A stretch of DNA of 64,000 bases from Fasciolopsis buskii. Its lineage: Eukaryota > Platyhelminthes > Trematoda > Plagiorchiida > Fasciolidae. A program made the translations under genes and the position numbers. Each line of letters begins with the position of its first letter. The stretch's first letter is position 1. The notes beneath the pieces are model-generated. The model was not told the DNA's origin, searched no databases, and saw nothing but the letters and a program-made list of their open reading frames with translations. The stretch spans positions 79,621 through 143,620 of the forward strand of contig LUCM01000147.1 in NCBI GenBank assembly GCA_008360955.1, given 5' to 3'. Below, one piece after another: positions 23,595-37,172 of this stretch.

Positions 23595-23618
23595 ACGCAC
23601 ACACACACACACACATAC
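23595..23618. repeat. (CA)n microsatellite
   Basis: A short CA tract preceded by GCATGCACG and interrupted once by TA. Confidence 0.88.
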
Positions 23619-24656
23619 ACTCAGAAGCACAAGTGTACAGAGCCGTTTGCCCGCTTTGCTATTGCACTAGGATGAATAAATCATTTTCCCAGTCTGAAAT
23701 ACAACAAATGATCTGTTTCTGTCCATAAAGAAGAAGTAAAATCTGATCCGGACTGGCATTTTGTAAAAAAACAACGGCAGCGCACATATACCCATTGAGG
23801 AAGAGACCGAAAGCCAAACGAGCACAGTGAACAGTTTCCACAGATACGACAGTTGAACGAAATGTACACAATAATCAGTAATTGAATACTGCTGAATAGA
23901 AGCTTGTTCCAGTGGCGCGATCATTATCTGGAAGCAGACATGCAAAGAACCTTCTCACCTCACATTGCATAGGTTAACTCATTTTTCTTTGTTTTACCAT
24001 TCGTTACATTATCGCTAATGGCAAAGTATGCATTTCCTTTTGGAATAAAAAGCGAGTTGATTCGGAAATTTTTGTTTTTCGTCTAGTCAGTGAAAATTTT
24101 CAGATAAGACGTTCGTATCTGAAGCCCTATTGATCGGCTGTTTCACAAACGTCTTGCACATCTTTACGGCATGCAACAAGACTATCAAGTCGGCAGCAAC
24201 TAGTCGTGCGACTCCATGCAACACAAAGAGGTCAGTATAGTAATGAACACCTTGGAGACGGATGTCATCAATTTACAAAGAGAAAGGAAAGGCAACCGAT
24301 AACAACTAACTTCTCGTTATATCAGCGTCCTAAACTGTTTTGGAAAGAAGCGCTTTTGATCAACTATGCCTCGAGAAAGTTCCCGTTCAGTAGTCGCTAG
24401 GCCATGTCATTCGGGAGCCACATTGTTTTGGTGAATGAAAATGAGAGTGAAAATTGTAATATGTATGCATGGTCCGTAAGCAACCGCTAGAGTACGAGGT
24501 TATTTTAGGCAAGCCCGTAATGTACCTGGATCAGTCGAAAGAAATCGAATTAGAGGAAGAAGAAAAACGGTGGCATGTCATTGCCACTTATCATGATGTG
24601 AAAGATGATGTGTCGGATAGATTTCCGAAGTTCTTAGGGCACATATTCGCCCGGTG

Positions 24657-24975
24657 TTAGTACACCGCGGGTGGTGGCGATGTAGACCCAAATGTAAACC
24701 TTTTTTGTACCGTACGAGAAAAGACATTTTCACATTCAAACCGTTTCGATTTTTTCACACTCGGATGGTTTTCTTGGAGACTTGAAATTTTTATCCCAGA
24801 AGACACATCAATTCCGACTACTGGAGAATTTTTGTTCCAGATAACATTTCCGCTCTTCCCATTGCCCATTTTTTATTGTCTTAGAAACGAATTATCAAAT
24901 TTCAAAGGAGCAATTTACATTCAGTCGTATATGGATTTCCGTTATGTAAAAATCTCCAGATATCCCATATTGTGA
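24657..24975. other. Open frames on both strands, coding status unclear
   Basis: On the plus strand a frame without an early ATG is open from 24,661 to a TGA near 24,975, and the same frame upstream (24,469-24,660) ends in a TAG. On the minus strand a 70-codon frame at 24,657-24,869 begins with ATG and reads MGNGKSGNVIW. Neither has a recognised domain. At most one can be real. Confidence 0.2.
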
Positions 24976-25092
24976 ACCTAAAAGATGGATTTGACTCACC
25001 TAGTGGCATAAACAATCGACAAATCAAATTACACTGAACAATCTTCACTCGCCTAATGGAAAGTAGCAAGAAAAGGAACACTTCATTTACAG

Positions 25093-25395
25093 GCTCAGCG
25101 TACGAGTAGCGAGTTACCTATAAAACAGCGTTTGGTAATTCCTTCGTGCAGCATGCAGAATGTCTGTGGAACGGAAGCTGGCCTGAGACTCACTAGTGTG
25201 CAATTAAGCATGTTATTGAAATCTGAAATACGAACCCCTAAACAATATCGTGAAAACCGTTTTGCCGTGTCGTATTCATTTATTGTAGAGATTAGCACAG
25301 CAAATTCTCGGCTGCATGAGATCGTGACGTTTTCCACTGAAACCGACCGCGGTTACTTTATCAATAAAGACTGTCAAAGCTCTTTATCTTCATGA
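25093..25395 (+). CDS. Candidate exon, unknown protein
   Basis: The site CTTCATTTACAG ending at 25,092 is a good 3' splice site. The frame that begins directly after it (AQRTSSELPIKQ) stays open for 100 codons to a TGA at 25,395. The composition is that of an ordinary soluble protein, with a fragment such as YSFIVEISTANSRLHEIV. No domain is recognised. If real it would be the last coding exon of a plus-strand gene. Its length alone is not beyond chance. Confidence 0.3.
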   Translation, partial: AQRTSSELPIKQRLVIPSCSMQNVCGTEAGLRLTSVQLSMLLKSEIRTPKQYRENRFAVSYSFIVEISTANSRLHEIVTFSTETDRGYFINKDCQSSLSS

Positions 25396-25992
25396 GATTT
25401 ACTCACTGAAATTTAGTAGTGCATAATTTAAGCCGGAATCCTGACCTACTGGATCATTCTTCTATCTCCCGGACTGTAATTAGTCCCGGTGTCATTTTAG
25501 AGGACGCTAGAGAGCAGTTATTTAATACAAAAAACGGAAAAGCCAAGCGAAAGAACCATTAGCAGTTGTAGTGAATATTAAACATCGCAAGCAATGACTA
25601 CAATCCAAAGGAATGATTGTATGACAAAATCCTAATTAGCCGCCTATTCCAATAGTTACTCAGTAATTTTGGGCACATGGTATGATGACCAGCAATATCC
25701 GCCTTGCCGATTACTTGCTGAGGAGACAGCGTTATACGGTTTACGGAGAAAACTTCGTACGATGCATCAGTTTTGTTTCGAATTAAAATGTTTTATCACT
25801 TGTTAGTAAATTCTGCTTCACCAAAGGCGCATTTGCAATCTAACACGTTTAATTCAAGTATAATGACATCATAAAAACCCTCAAATTTCATTCAAACTCC
25901 TTGTAAAACTTGGGAAATCCCATCATATCTGGTATGTGAAAGGGAACACACACAACAAAGATGTGAGTAGCAAGCACGATTTAATTTGCCAG

Positions 25993-26217
25993 GTTAAGCC
26001 CTTGATGTTCATGCTATGTGAGATTGTCGGTGGTTATTTACGCTCGTTCATGACTCCGGTTTCAGATGGCAAATCGGTAATCGGATTATTATGCTTTGAA
26101 ATGCCATCTGCGTTTTGTTCAGCAGGTACTAACTTCCGAGGGATCATACCAAATCGAAAGGCAATCAGATCAATGGAGCATTTCCTGAAACATGAGACAA
26201 TTATCATCAATGCATAA
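25993..26217 (+). CDS. Candidate exon, unknown protein
   Basis: TTTAATTTGCCAG before 25,993 is a fair 3' splice site, and the frame is open for 74 codons. Two donors lie inside: TCG before GTAATC (exon end 26,076) and GCAG before GTACTA (exon end 26,125). The translation includes a hydrophobic run (VKPLMFMLCEIVGGYL). No family is recognised. A second open frame at 26,267-26,455 with a hydrophobic helix could belong to the same gene, but I cannot join them in phase. Confidence 0.25.
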   Translation, partial: VKPLMFMLCEIVGGYLRSFMTPVSDGKSVIGLLCFEMPSAFCSAGTNFRGIIPNRKAIRSMEHFLKHETIIINA

Positions 26218-26459
26218 TCAGTTGTGGTAAATGATTAAAATATGTGGTTTCAAACGTTGTGGTTGAGTGTGTCTGACTAAAGGAAAACACCAACTATGGG
26301 TCAATGTTGCATTTTTACCAAATTCTTATTTGCCTGCTGTCGAAATCGCTTTCTTCATTCTATCTCGCGGTATTCTGGCTCACTTGCTCCGGAGATGTGA
26401 TATCGAAAAAAAACTAATCGCGTTCCACAGGAAAAAACGATTGACCAAGCAATAAATGC

Positions 26460-29400
26460 AGTAAGTTCTGTCGAATACTAATCTATGACTACGTTTCCAA
26501 CAGGGGACGGTGGATGCAAATTGCCGATGATTTTGAGGAGAAGGATATAATATCTATTGTGGGTCAGTGACAGCAAAGATTTTCGATGAATATTGTCGTT
26601 TCAATCCTATCCCTTCAGACAGCCTTGACTGGCTCAGCGGCAAACTCTATCCGGAAGAGGTCCCATATGCCTGAACCAAACGGCTGCAAATTCACGACAA
26701 TCTTGCGTTGGTATACCTAGTCAAAGGAATTCGACCAATGAAGGTGATCGATTGCAAGCGCGTGGAACAACCGGATTAGCTGATTACGGATTGCCAATCA
26801 CGGATATACGGAGGTCGCATTCCGCTCTAGGCATCCAGTTGCGATTGGATAAACACGTTTTATGTGGATAAATGACAACTATGTTTCATTTCGAAAACCT
26901 CAAGTAATTTCAAGGTAAACAAACCTACTTTTTCATGCATCTCAGTATTTCTTTAGTTTCTCATCCCCCATCAGATTAGGGAATGCTCCAGTAAAAAGTA
27001 ATGCCCAGTCGTGACTTTTCAAAACATCGTAATTGTGTTGCCCACGAAATGCTGAAGATTGAGAGGATGTAACAAACAAAATTCTTGCGCCATTAGCGTT
27101 CTTTACCCCGATTTGCGACTGATTCATTTAACTCATTATATACGCTGAATGTTCAAATTGTTTTACGGTTGATTACCAACCAAATCCAGGATTCAGATCA
27201 AAATAGGTGTTTCCATTGTGCATACTTTCAAAACTGGACATCTATGGATGGTAATTTTCATATTTGGGTGAGAGAAGACCAGTCAGCTGGTTGAGAAAGA
27301 AGATAAAACAGAGAAGACGAGTGCAGTCGGTTTCAGCAATTGGACACAGCAAAGCCAAACTTCTTAAACGATCGTGAATAACGTCATCAGCTTTTGCTCA
27401 AGAAGGATTAGGGCAGTGCATAAGGTTGTACTACGAGCATACTGTGAATCAGTAGACGCTGGGCTTTGAGCCCATTTTCGTGACACTACTGCCTAAGATT
27501 TGTGATTGACGGAAACATAGCTGTAGTAATTCGTGTACTGGATTTAGAGGGGTAATGGGGGAACAAGCAGTATAAAAGGATACCCATCTTTGTGTTGGTC
27601 AGTCGAATACATCCACCAGGGGTGGATTTCGTAATCTGACGCCAGGTAAACGCACTACCACTGACCGTTCGGAAGGTCTCACTTGCAAATGCCTACTTTC
27701 TTTGACCTTATGTGGTTCTGTGCCACTCCGAGTTGCCGAGTTGCCCCTCCATCCTGTATAGTGAGCTCTAGTGGCTATGGGATATGTTCCTTTCAGTGTA
27801 CTCATACTCCGAGCACGTTGTAAAACCGGAATAAAAAAAATAAACTGTTTTATGCAATATGGCAATGATCACGAACGTGCAATGCAGCGGTTACCAGATG
27901 GAACTAATAAAACTATTTACCATATCATTTCTTTTGAAAGCCAAAGAGCGGCTGATGTTGACTTGCACGGCTTGGCTGCGGAAAATCTGCATTTGTTCCG
28001 GTTGCCGGCATGTGACAATGATTAACTGTTCTTCCCATCAGCCGTTACAATAGAAATGGGTTGCCTCCTTTGATATCCTCACTGATATATCTGATTAATT
28101 TCAAGTAGGATCATATAGTGGACTCTGAATGCATCAAAAGCATTAATGCATTGCCAACGACATGATTTCAATTAGATTGCTGTTTTCTAATGGAAACAGA
28201 GCAGTTCTTTGTAGCAGAGAGAGTAACTGGCGTTTCGTGTGCTATTTCTTTAGTATGCACAGGTACGGATAATCGCTTCGTATTTTACATAAACTGACTC
28301 ACTTTCGCTTGCTTGTTCTGCCAACTTCTCTATGCAGCATATAGCTGTGTGTATTCTTTCAGGCATGGGGTGAATTAAATAACTGCTTCTTTGATTTTTT
28401 GCATTTATCCGTCCGTTGTCCGACAAAAGCTGATTTGTACTGACTTATCTGACAACGTTTGTGTTCCCGTTGTTTGGGGCCAATAAAATACACCGTACCT
28501 GCTATTTACCACACTTGAGAACAACAGACACGAAGACACTTGATGAAACAAGTGCAGTCAGATTCATTTGATCAGTTAAACTCTACTCGAAAAAGGGGAT
28601 CTCCGATGATGTCATCAGTCCTGGCCAGCTTGCTAATAAGACGTGGTTACTGCGGCATTATTTTCATGGAGGTCATTCCATCTTATGCGTCTTCCTCTAA
28701 CCCAGTGACCTTGAAAATTGGTGTGAGCTATAGGTCGCCTTGATGGCCTAGGGTAAATCATGATCACTGCGCGTGATATTTATATTATAAAAGTTTCTCC
28801 ACCAATTGAATTGACGTGGTCAGTGCCCAGGCTCAATTTACTCAACTCTTCTGTCCATATAGGATTCTTGAACTTAGGTTTCATTCTGTCCCTGGGATGA
28901 CGTTGAACCCGTAACGTGATTGTTTGAATTGTCAGTTTTGATTCAAAAAATTTGGTCACTTGAACTTCATGCTGTTAAATCTGTTTTGATTCGGAATACA
29001 TTTCCTCAGCTGGCAACTCTTCAGTCTGTCTATATCCTTGTTTTTACGGTGTTTAGTTCCTTGCTCCCCATCGTTTTGCGAACGTAATCCAGGCCAACGT
29101 GTCCATTGATCTAGGCATTTGACAAGTGCCTGGCCTCCAAAACGGTTGTGAGTGTCTCGTGATTGCCCGGGTCAGAATTTGGATCTCATCTGGATCCAAA
29201 AGAAATCCTCTGTCATTCCAACTAATCGATTGACTAAATTACCGACCAACTGTCATCCTGAAATAACCTTGAAAAAGCTTACTCAATTATTCCCTTAATA
29301 ACCTGAATGCTTATCAGCCGAGTTAAGTTTGTTTTCTGAATTTTCACTGCGTAATTTACTGATATCTTACTTGGGTTACAAATTTCAACCGTATTTCATC

Positions 29401-32400
29401 TCGGTTATGTTGGAACTTTGCACTAATACTGTATTTCCCCTTCATTAAATGCGTCACAAGCGCAAACTTGAGGTTATCTGAAGCAGATCTGAACCACTGT
29501 GGTATGGGAAACCTCGAACAGAACTGACTATTCTGTGCATGTGATTAATACTCCCAACATTTGGAACTAATCTGATGCCTTAAGTCAACAACGCTGATCT
29601 GTATGTGACAAGATACTACTGGATCGAACTAATTAAATGTCCATTTCTTTAACACAGAAAAATTCAATTCTTCATGCTGCCTCAAAATTGGCCAACTGAT
29701 GCCGAAACTATCCTTCAATCGTTTTCATGTAAATCGACACAGAAATCCCCGTGTCTTTTTCAGAGACCACAGATATTCCGTAAGTCTATTCTAAGTTTAC
29801 TCATATGTTAGTTTGAGAGGGGTAATGCTTGCCTAGATTGCCCGTGATGCACATGTACCTAGGGATTTGCATACTCTGGTGTGCACCAAAAACAATTTAC
29901 ATCATGCTTTTTTCTCGTCGACTCAACACGGATAAACATTGTCTATTCATCTTAGGGATATGAGTCGCGCCCAGTTAAAACGAGGACAAAAAGTTGCCTT
30001 TATTCCGGTGATTCCTAATTTGTGATTTGGGATCGACGGATGATTGGACAATATTTCCATCTGCAAGAGCAGGTGACGAAATCAGAAACTGCACTGCTTG
30101 CGTCTACTCTCGGACGATGATCACCAGTAGCCTTCGTTAGAAAATCGACTTATACTCTTTTCTTCTTCTAGGAATGCGTTAAAAGTTTTCTGTAAATGAC
30201 AGGAAATTTTTTAAGAAGTTTCTTGATTCATTTTCTTAGCTTGAACGGACTCCTTTCGATGCAACCCATTTTCAGTAGTGGACAAAACTTCGTTCAATTT
30301 ACAGTCCAATGGGATCCATGGCATATACATTTGCACGGTATGACATTTCAGGCTCCGGGGGTGCACAATTTTAAAGGCGAGAAACAAACCGATTTTTTAT
30401 CGCCTTGTTTAGGAGTAGCCAACTGTGCGATATGACGATGTGCTAATCAAAACCATAACAACTGAGCACTGTCAAGTCTAACTTCAGGATTTTGAAAAAC
30501 GTACATCGAAATTACCGTGCTCATTGCTACCGCTTGCTTTTGTTTCATTATTCATTCGGATAGATGATTTTTTTACGTGTATTCGTGAATAAAATTCACC
30601 TTGTTGTGTAACCGTTCGTTGTTGGTGAAAATGCCTGGCAGAATCAGTATACTCCAAATTTCACTGTCTTTAGTGCAGATCTTCAAACAATTGAAGACAA
30701 AATGCTTCATGAAAATTTTCACACAAAGTTGGTCTCTGCAAAATTAGTAAAAGATTCATCGGTGAATATAAGCCGTTTTTGTTTTCTTGAATCGCTCAAC
30801 TCATTAGTGCAGAAAGTTTTTCAAACCGGTGCGAGGAAAACAATTAAAAAATGGCCAAATTGTTTTTTCTCACGACCACCACTCGACGACAACCTAACTG
30901 AGAACTTAAAGCAATCGTTCGCTTTGTACAGTTGGGCACGGATGCTTTGATCCTTAAAATCGGACAGGAAATTTCAGTCCATGAAACTGTTATTGATAGT
31001 TCGAAGGTGGTGGAAATCACTGCAGGTTTGCGACAGTCTTGATCGTGGTGTTTGACAAACTTATGTACTCAGGTAATTAGCGGTGGCACACAGCCGTGAG
31101 AACAGAGCGAACACGAATGGCACATCACAGAAGGACCCAGTGAGTGCTTTAATATAATAGACTGAATACCAAGCAGTGCGACCGAACACACGCACGAATA
31201 GCTGTTTTGGTCCAATTTGTGGATTCGTCATCCACCCGTCTCTGGTTCTACCGATTGTTTGCTGAAGACGAGGATCAGTTAAGTATCCACAGTACTCCGC
31301 TAGATGGGCAGATGAGCTCAAATATCTCTGAGACGATAGCACAAATTAAGTTAATTGCACAGTTCCGCCTGAAACTTTACTTTTATCATGAAACCTTGAG
31401 CAAGAACTCAGTGCGTCTGCTTGCATTTTAAGAAAATCATTGCCATAACACTGCTGGCTGAAGTCAAGATTACTGTGGACAGCCTTTTTTAACGAGGATT
31501 ATTAATACACTGCCAACTTTTCGGGTTCAGATTCATAAACCAAAAAACGGTTTCTATTGAATTTTACCCGGTACCATTATTTTCAAAGGAGTTGTCCGAC
31601 TGTTCCTTGCAGCACAGTATAACTACAACATCACTATCTCTAGTTAGCATAACGTGGATTAATTAAACAGTGGACCATAATCACTAAAAATGAAATTTCT
31701 GTTTCTGCTTGCGTGTCGAACACTAACGGCCACGAGAAGTGGACGAAAGTAAGAAGACCAAAGTACCGTCTCCTTCTGGCGTTTTGTACACGCGCACGAC
31801 GAGCAAAACATTCATTCAGTACGCAAGAAGCTACACTGATGAGCACATTTTAATTAAAGAGAAAAATACGACATAACCAGTAAAGGACAAGGTTTGACAT
31901 TTCGCGTCTAGTCTGCGTGCAATATTCAATGAGGGATTAGGTCAGAAGCGCGTAAGACACGGGGGATGGGCGTTAAAAATCATCCACTTACACGAATATG
32001 TTCGTGTATCGTCGACGCTGAGCAGCGCCTTTCTGCTTCAGTGTCCTGAGGCTTGCAGGATAACGAAGCAATCCGTCGCTCATGCAAGACATGAGTTTTT
32101 TGTTCCATGTTTGACTCCTGTGATAGTGGGAAAGTAAGAAACTGCGTAAACTTTTTGATTTTACTCATCTCTTCGTGTTGCAGAAATCAGGAAAATTCAT
32201 ACTTCAACGGGAACAAAGTGGTTTTCACGTGATATATATATATATACCCGAAAGGCTCACTCCTACTGACGGTGTGGCTTGCAAATAGCCTGAATCGTAA
32301 TCCAATGAAGACTATCAAAAATATTCAAACGAGAAAGCTGCATCAGAATGCGAGAATACAAGAACCAAGGCATGATCTGCAACCTTTCCGACACTTTTTC

Positions 32401-35400
32401 GAAATTACGTTAAAATTTCCCTGAATTTTGTCAAAATATCCGGAAATGTCATCCAGTTGACGTATTGAGGTCTCTTTTGCGCAGGTCTTAAACATGATTT
32501 ATCTTATCTAGACACGTTTGTGCATCTGTACCGTGTGGCGCAGTGTTTGTCTGTCCTCTGCTCTACACTCTGCAGATGTGCTAAGACGAGTTCATGTAAA
32601 ATAGAGGCATGTTCTTACCCACATCCTAGTGTTTGACATAAATCTGAATGATTCGAACATAATTCGGAAACACGAGTGGTGTTGATACCACCATGGAACA
32701 AAAATGATACTCTATCGAATAAAATTATGAAAAGTTGGAAAGCCCTCTCGCTCAGCGCATCGAGGTTTTGAAGCCGAACGATATTTTCGCATTCTGCTTT
32801 ATTTGCAAGAAACGCTTGGATTATTTTTGTTTCATTACTGGCCACTTTATTTTACACAAAGGTCCGTAATAAAATGTACTTGTATAACTATTAGCGTCCA
32901 CACTTTTGTCAATCCGGAAAACGGTGGAAACTTTCGAAATCCAAATGCTCATCCAACATTTGTCTCGGGTGAGAATATTCGGCGAACTGTCGATCAAACG
33001 AATTCGTGGCTTAAATTCCAGTTGTTATTTAATAGCCCATTTTGCATGCACTAAACTTAAATCTAAATGGATTTGTTGAGATACACATAAATATAGTTTA
33101 ATGCCGGAACACGAACTCAACGACCACGACAACTGTCATGAGTGCCACGTCCTGAAATGCAATAGCAAATTATACTGAACTGTTTTTGTTAGTGGGATCA
33201 CCATTCATCCTATTCATCCCGGTAGGAAGCAGTATCATTGCCAACGGTAGATGAGTTTCACTAGATGCACACTTTTTCGGATTAAGCATCGTGATCAGAT
33301 TCTCCTATCGAGGATTAACATTACTGCTACTGCGCGCACGGTCTACTACTTCATCCAGCCTTAAATAACGTTTCCTGAATTGGAATTGGGTTGTGTAGCT
33401 ACAGAAAAGTTCATTTTGGCTTTTTATTATCAACCTGTAAGAATGTTACTAACATTCAAAATCTGCAGTTATTCAGGTGAACTCAACGCTGGGATCATTG
33501 CGCAGCAGTTATCTCCATTGACCAGTAGTATTCCATAGATCACTTACTCACTTTGACCCACTCGTACTCTACTTTCCACCCTCCGAAATCCACGGGTGCA
33601 AATGTACATTCGCACTCGCACTTGGTATCCGTTTAACCCGATGGGTTATTTCACCTCTCGAGATGTTTGATCGATCTGACTTCGGGAACATATTTATCTT
33701 TAACTAGTAGAAAAAATTTGTTGAAAATGAGGCGCCGCTTTCCAGTTTTGTGCAATCCATCTGGAGACTGATTAAGGGGACGAACGATCTCAAGGTGATG
33801 TATGCAAGGATGGGTACAGGCTCGAGTCGGATTCGATGTTTTATGCGCCACGGCCGTTTTCCATAAACGACTGAATGATAGGTTTTTACGCATATGTTTC
33901 CCACACACGCGGATGCACTGCAATGGATTCGAAAACATGTGCGAAATAAATTTACCAAGACATGTGCAAACGAAAGACATTAAAAGAACTAAAAATTAAG
34001 AATTCAAGGGAGAATATCTCAGCTGTACATTCGCATCTAAATCGTGAGGAGTAGGTACGGATGCCAAATCATTCGAAATTTCACGGTATGATTTTCCAAT
34101 GGATACAGTATCTGTAGGCTCACAAATACTGAGGTTACTTGGTACGAGATTGCAAGGTTAACCCAACTGATAGGAGACCGTTATCGCAAATTCGATTCTG
34201 CGGTTTTAGTGAATTAAATCGCATCATTTGTACACACATCAGTTATAACACGAAAATCGATCAGGCTTTGCTTTATCGTCATAATATTTTCACGCAAATG
34301 CTTTGTGTTTCCAGCCATGGGGTGCAATTAGCCCTCTGATCCTAAGGGCATTCGTTCTCAGCATTCGATTTGACGTTGCCAAATTGTAAACGTAATTACT
34401 ATTTAGGTCTATCGTGCGCTTGAAACATCAAGCTACCGTTAGGAAAGCTGATAAGGCTGCGATACACCGACATGAAAGTTTCAGGTTTTATTCCCTCCTC
34501 TGCCACCGATTTCTGTACTTGTCAGCCTTTTGTTTGCTGCAGCTGCGTTACTGAAAATGGTACACACACTATTGTTTTGTTGATATAGAAAGCAAAAAGA
34601 TGGAAATTTTGAGAAAATTGGCACCTCATCAGATATGACACTTCTGATATGTAACGAGTCAGACAGAATGGCGATTGTGGAATTCAAAAAAATACACCGA
34701 GCGGGATGTTACATAAACAGAAAATCTGTTTTTTTTTAACTAATCCGCATTTCTCTTTCAGTGTATCCGTTAATCCAACTTTTTTTCAATTCAGCTCGTT
34801 GTGGGAAGTTTGCTTTGATCTTTCCCTTCTAGAAGTCAGCTCAGTATTCAGGAGCCTAACCGGGGACATTTGCTTAGCTTCGAAATGCAGTAACTCAGAC
34901 GTTTCCTATTTTGGTCGTCAGGTGGATACAAGCCGATGAACATTCATTTCTGAGAATCCCGTATTCCACAGACCTAAATCAATTAATTTCGTCTGGAACC
35001 TTCTAATGAAATGATCAGTATGGCTGAAGAGAATCCCTATGACTTGTATGGAGAACGCTGAATTTTGAACTGACACGAGAAGCAAATAACTCAAGTGGAC
35101 CGTGGCTTAGTTATTTACTTGGGACTCTAAGTTACGTCAAAAAGGAGAACTGATGAAGACGCCTCGCTGATTCCTATCAAATCTAGTTACGATTATTTTC
35201 GAGGCTGCCAGTTTTGTTGGTCGGTACAGAAGTTCAACGCGCGAATTTGGTCCGAGTAAACGCCATTAGACGTGTGCATATGAATCGCAAGGTTAACTTC
35301 TTGCTCAGCAATGTTTTACGTATTCTTTTTGTTTGTCTATCCATGCGGCAGAATTGAAAAATTTACTGAGTGTAAGTGACAAAATATTTGCTGAAGAATT

Positions 35401-37009
35401 TCTGACATGAGAAGAAACCATTTTGGAAGAAATTCCAAGAAAGTCTATAAGTGACCGGATCAAGAATCTAGGGCAAGATTTGCAGTTACAATGTCCCTTG
35501 CTCACTTTCAGTTGACACCACCGGATTTATAAATAGCTCGAAAATGGTAGTTTGCTTTTTGCATTCCCCTGCTTTTTTCCCGAATACCCACACCGGCTGA
35601 ATATTGATTTTCTCACCTATGGTTTAAAGTTCACCTCCAGTCACTAACTGAAGGATTAGCAATTTTTCGAGTACCACGAGAAAGACATTTTGAGTCAGCT
35701 AATATTATTTTCAAAGTGACCAAAAGAACTAGTCAGTGCAGTTTTTGAGCATACTCATTTCCACTTTTTGTTCTAAATCTTATTAGGGTCTCAAAATAAT
35801 CCCTGATTAGGCTTTACATGTGCCTGGTTTCACGTTACTTTTAAGTGCTTTCGGCTTGTGTTTCCGCGAAGTGTTTTCGTAGAGACTTGTCGTCATTGTA
35901 GTTCGCAAAATCACTCGACACTTACAGACAACCTGAAAACGCAAAAGTAGGCAAATTTGATCGAATATTGGTTGGTTTCCGAGGGGCAATTTTATGAGTA
36001 GTAAACACCACAAAGTGCCCCGTTCTTCAGAGTTTACCGATCACGTTAATCAGTCCGCTCACCGTTCGTTAGGAACACCATCCAGTTGAGTGCATTCATA
36101 TCAAATAGTTATTATCAAATGACAGTTTGCCATAATCGGATTTGGTACCTTAAAGGCTGACAGCTGATGTTCATGTGAATCATCCACCGAGTTTCCCCTG
36201 AAAATGGAAAGTTCAAGTTCCATCAGAACACTCCACCTAAGTTGTTGACGGTGATATTCTGTCACCATATGTATTCCACTGAGATGCTTTGTGGTTCTGT
36301 GTAACAAATTTCCGATTATTTCCGTATGCTATGCGTTCAAGAGACCGCGAGTTATTTACTTCCATATTACTCATGCATTTGGAATGTAATAAGAATGCCG
36401 ATAATACCGTCATGATATGTAACCTTTAGGTCTGCCCATGGGTGCCTAAACGCGAATTACCAAAAGTCATAAAATCCATAGTTACTTATAAGTTGTTTTG
36501 CAATTCTCCCAAAAAGTGAGTTTATCGTTCACTGATCGGCTATACGGTACAAGTGATAATGTGAATCTGCTTGAAAACCCATTTGTTTGTCCGGACGAAT
36601 TACATATTCACACACGTTTTTTGTACTTCAACTACGTAATCATATTTATACCGACAGTTTTTGGTCAATCAATATTGTCTGCTTTAATTCCTATTTCTCT
36701 GGTGCAGTTCATTCCTGAGTGGTTATTTAGAAATTTGTTAGCAATGTAAGGAACAGGATAGACTTTTATGAGTTCCACCCCAGAAATCTTAGGGGAGATT
36801 TCATTGTCTCCCAATTTTGTTAAAAAGACAAAAAATATTAATAAATTACACATACCCGTTAGTATATTTTCAATCTTCTGGACACTTTTTTATTTAGAAC
36901 ACTATGATGGTCGTTTAGTGGCCCGTGGCTCATATTCATCTTAGCTGTTATGATCCGAGTTGGGATAAGCGAACAAAAGTTTAATCTTCCAAGTCACGCT
37001 TTTCTAATC
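26460..37009. other. Long interval with no recognised gene
   Basis: Open frames reach 109 codons at most (33,651-33,980, minus) and none shows a known domain. A small TA microsatellite lies near 32,231-32,247. No reverse-transcriptase, integrase or transposase motif was found by reading the supplied translations. This is most simply intergenic or a long intron. Confidence 0.55.
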
Positions 37010-37017
37010 CGCACGAT

Positions 37018-37172
37018 AGACAATTATGGTTGAGCGGTCAACGTCGTGCCATTTCAATCCGAAGGTTGCGGGTTCGGAACCTCCAACCGTCGGTCAACTT
37101 GCCTGCTTTCCGTTCCTCTTGGCCATAGCTCCCTTCCGGCCAATGATTTAACTTGTTGTTTTATCACTTAAA
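37018..37172 (+). repeat. tRNA-derived SINE-like repeat
   Basis: TGGTTGAGCGG (37,027-37,037) matches an RNA polymerase III A box, and GGTTCGGAACC (37,071-37,081) is one base from a B box. The gap between them is 33 bases, as in a tRNA. A D-stem is preserved: GTTG at 37,029-37,032 pairs with CAAC at 37,039-37,042. The anticodon stem is broken, so it is not a working tRNA gene. A non-tRNA body follows, as expected for a SINE. The 3' end is a guess. Confidence 0.55.

Noticed and set aside
27623..27663. tRNA-like SINE on the minus strand (CAGTGGTAGTGCG followed by GATTACGAAATCC)
   Set aside because: Only about 15 bases separate the two box-like sequences; a tRNA needs about 30. The B box is also poor.
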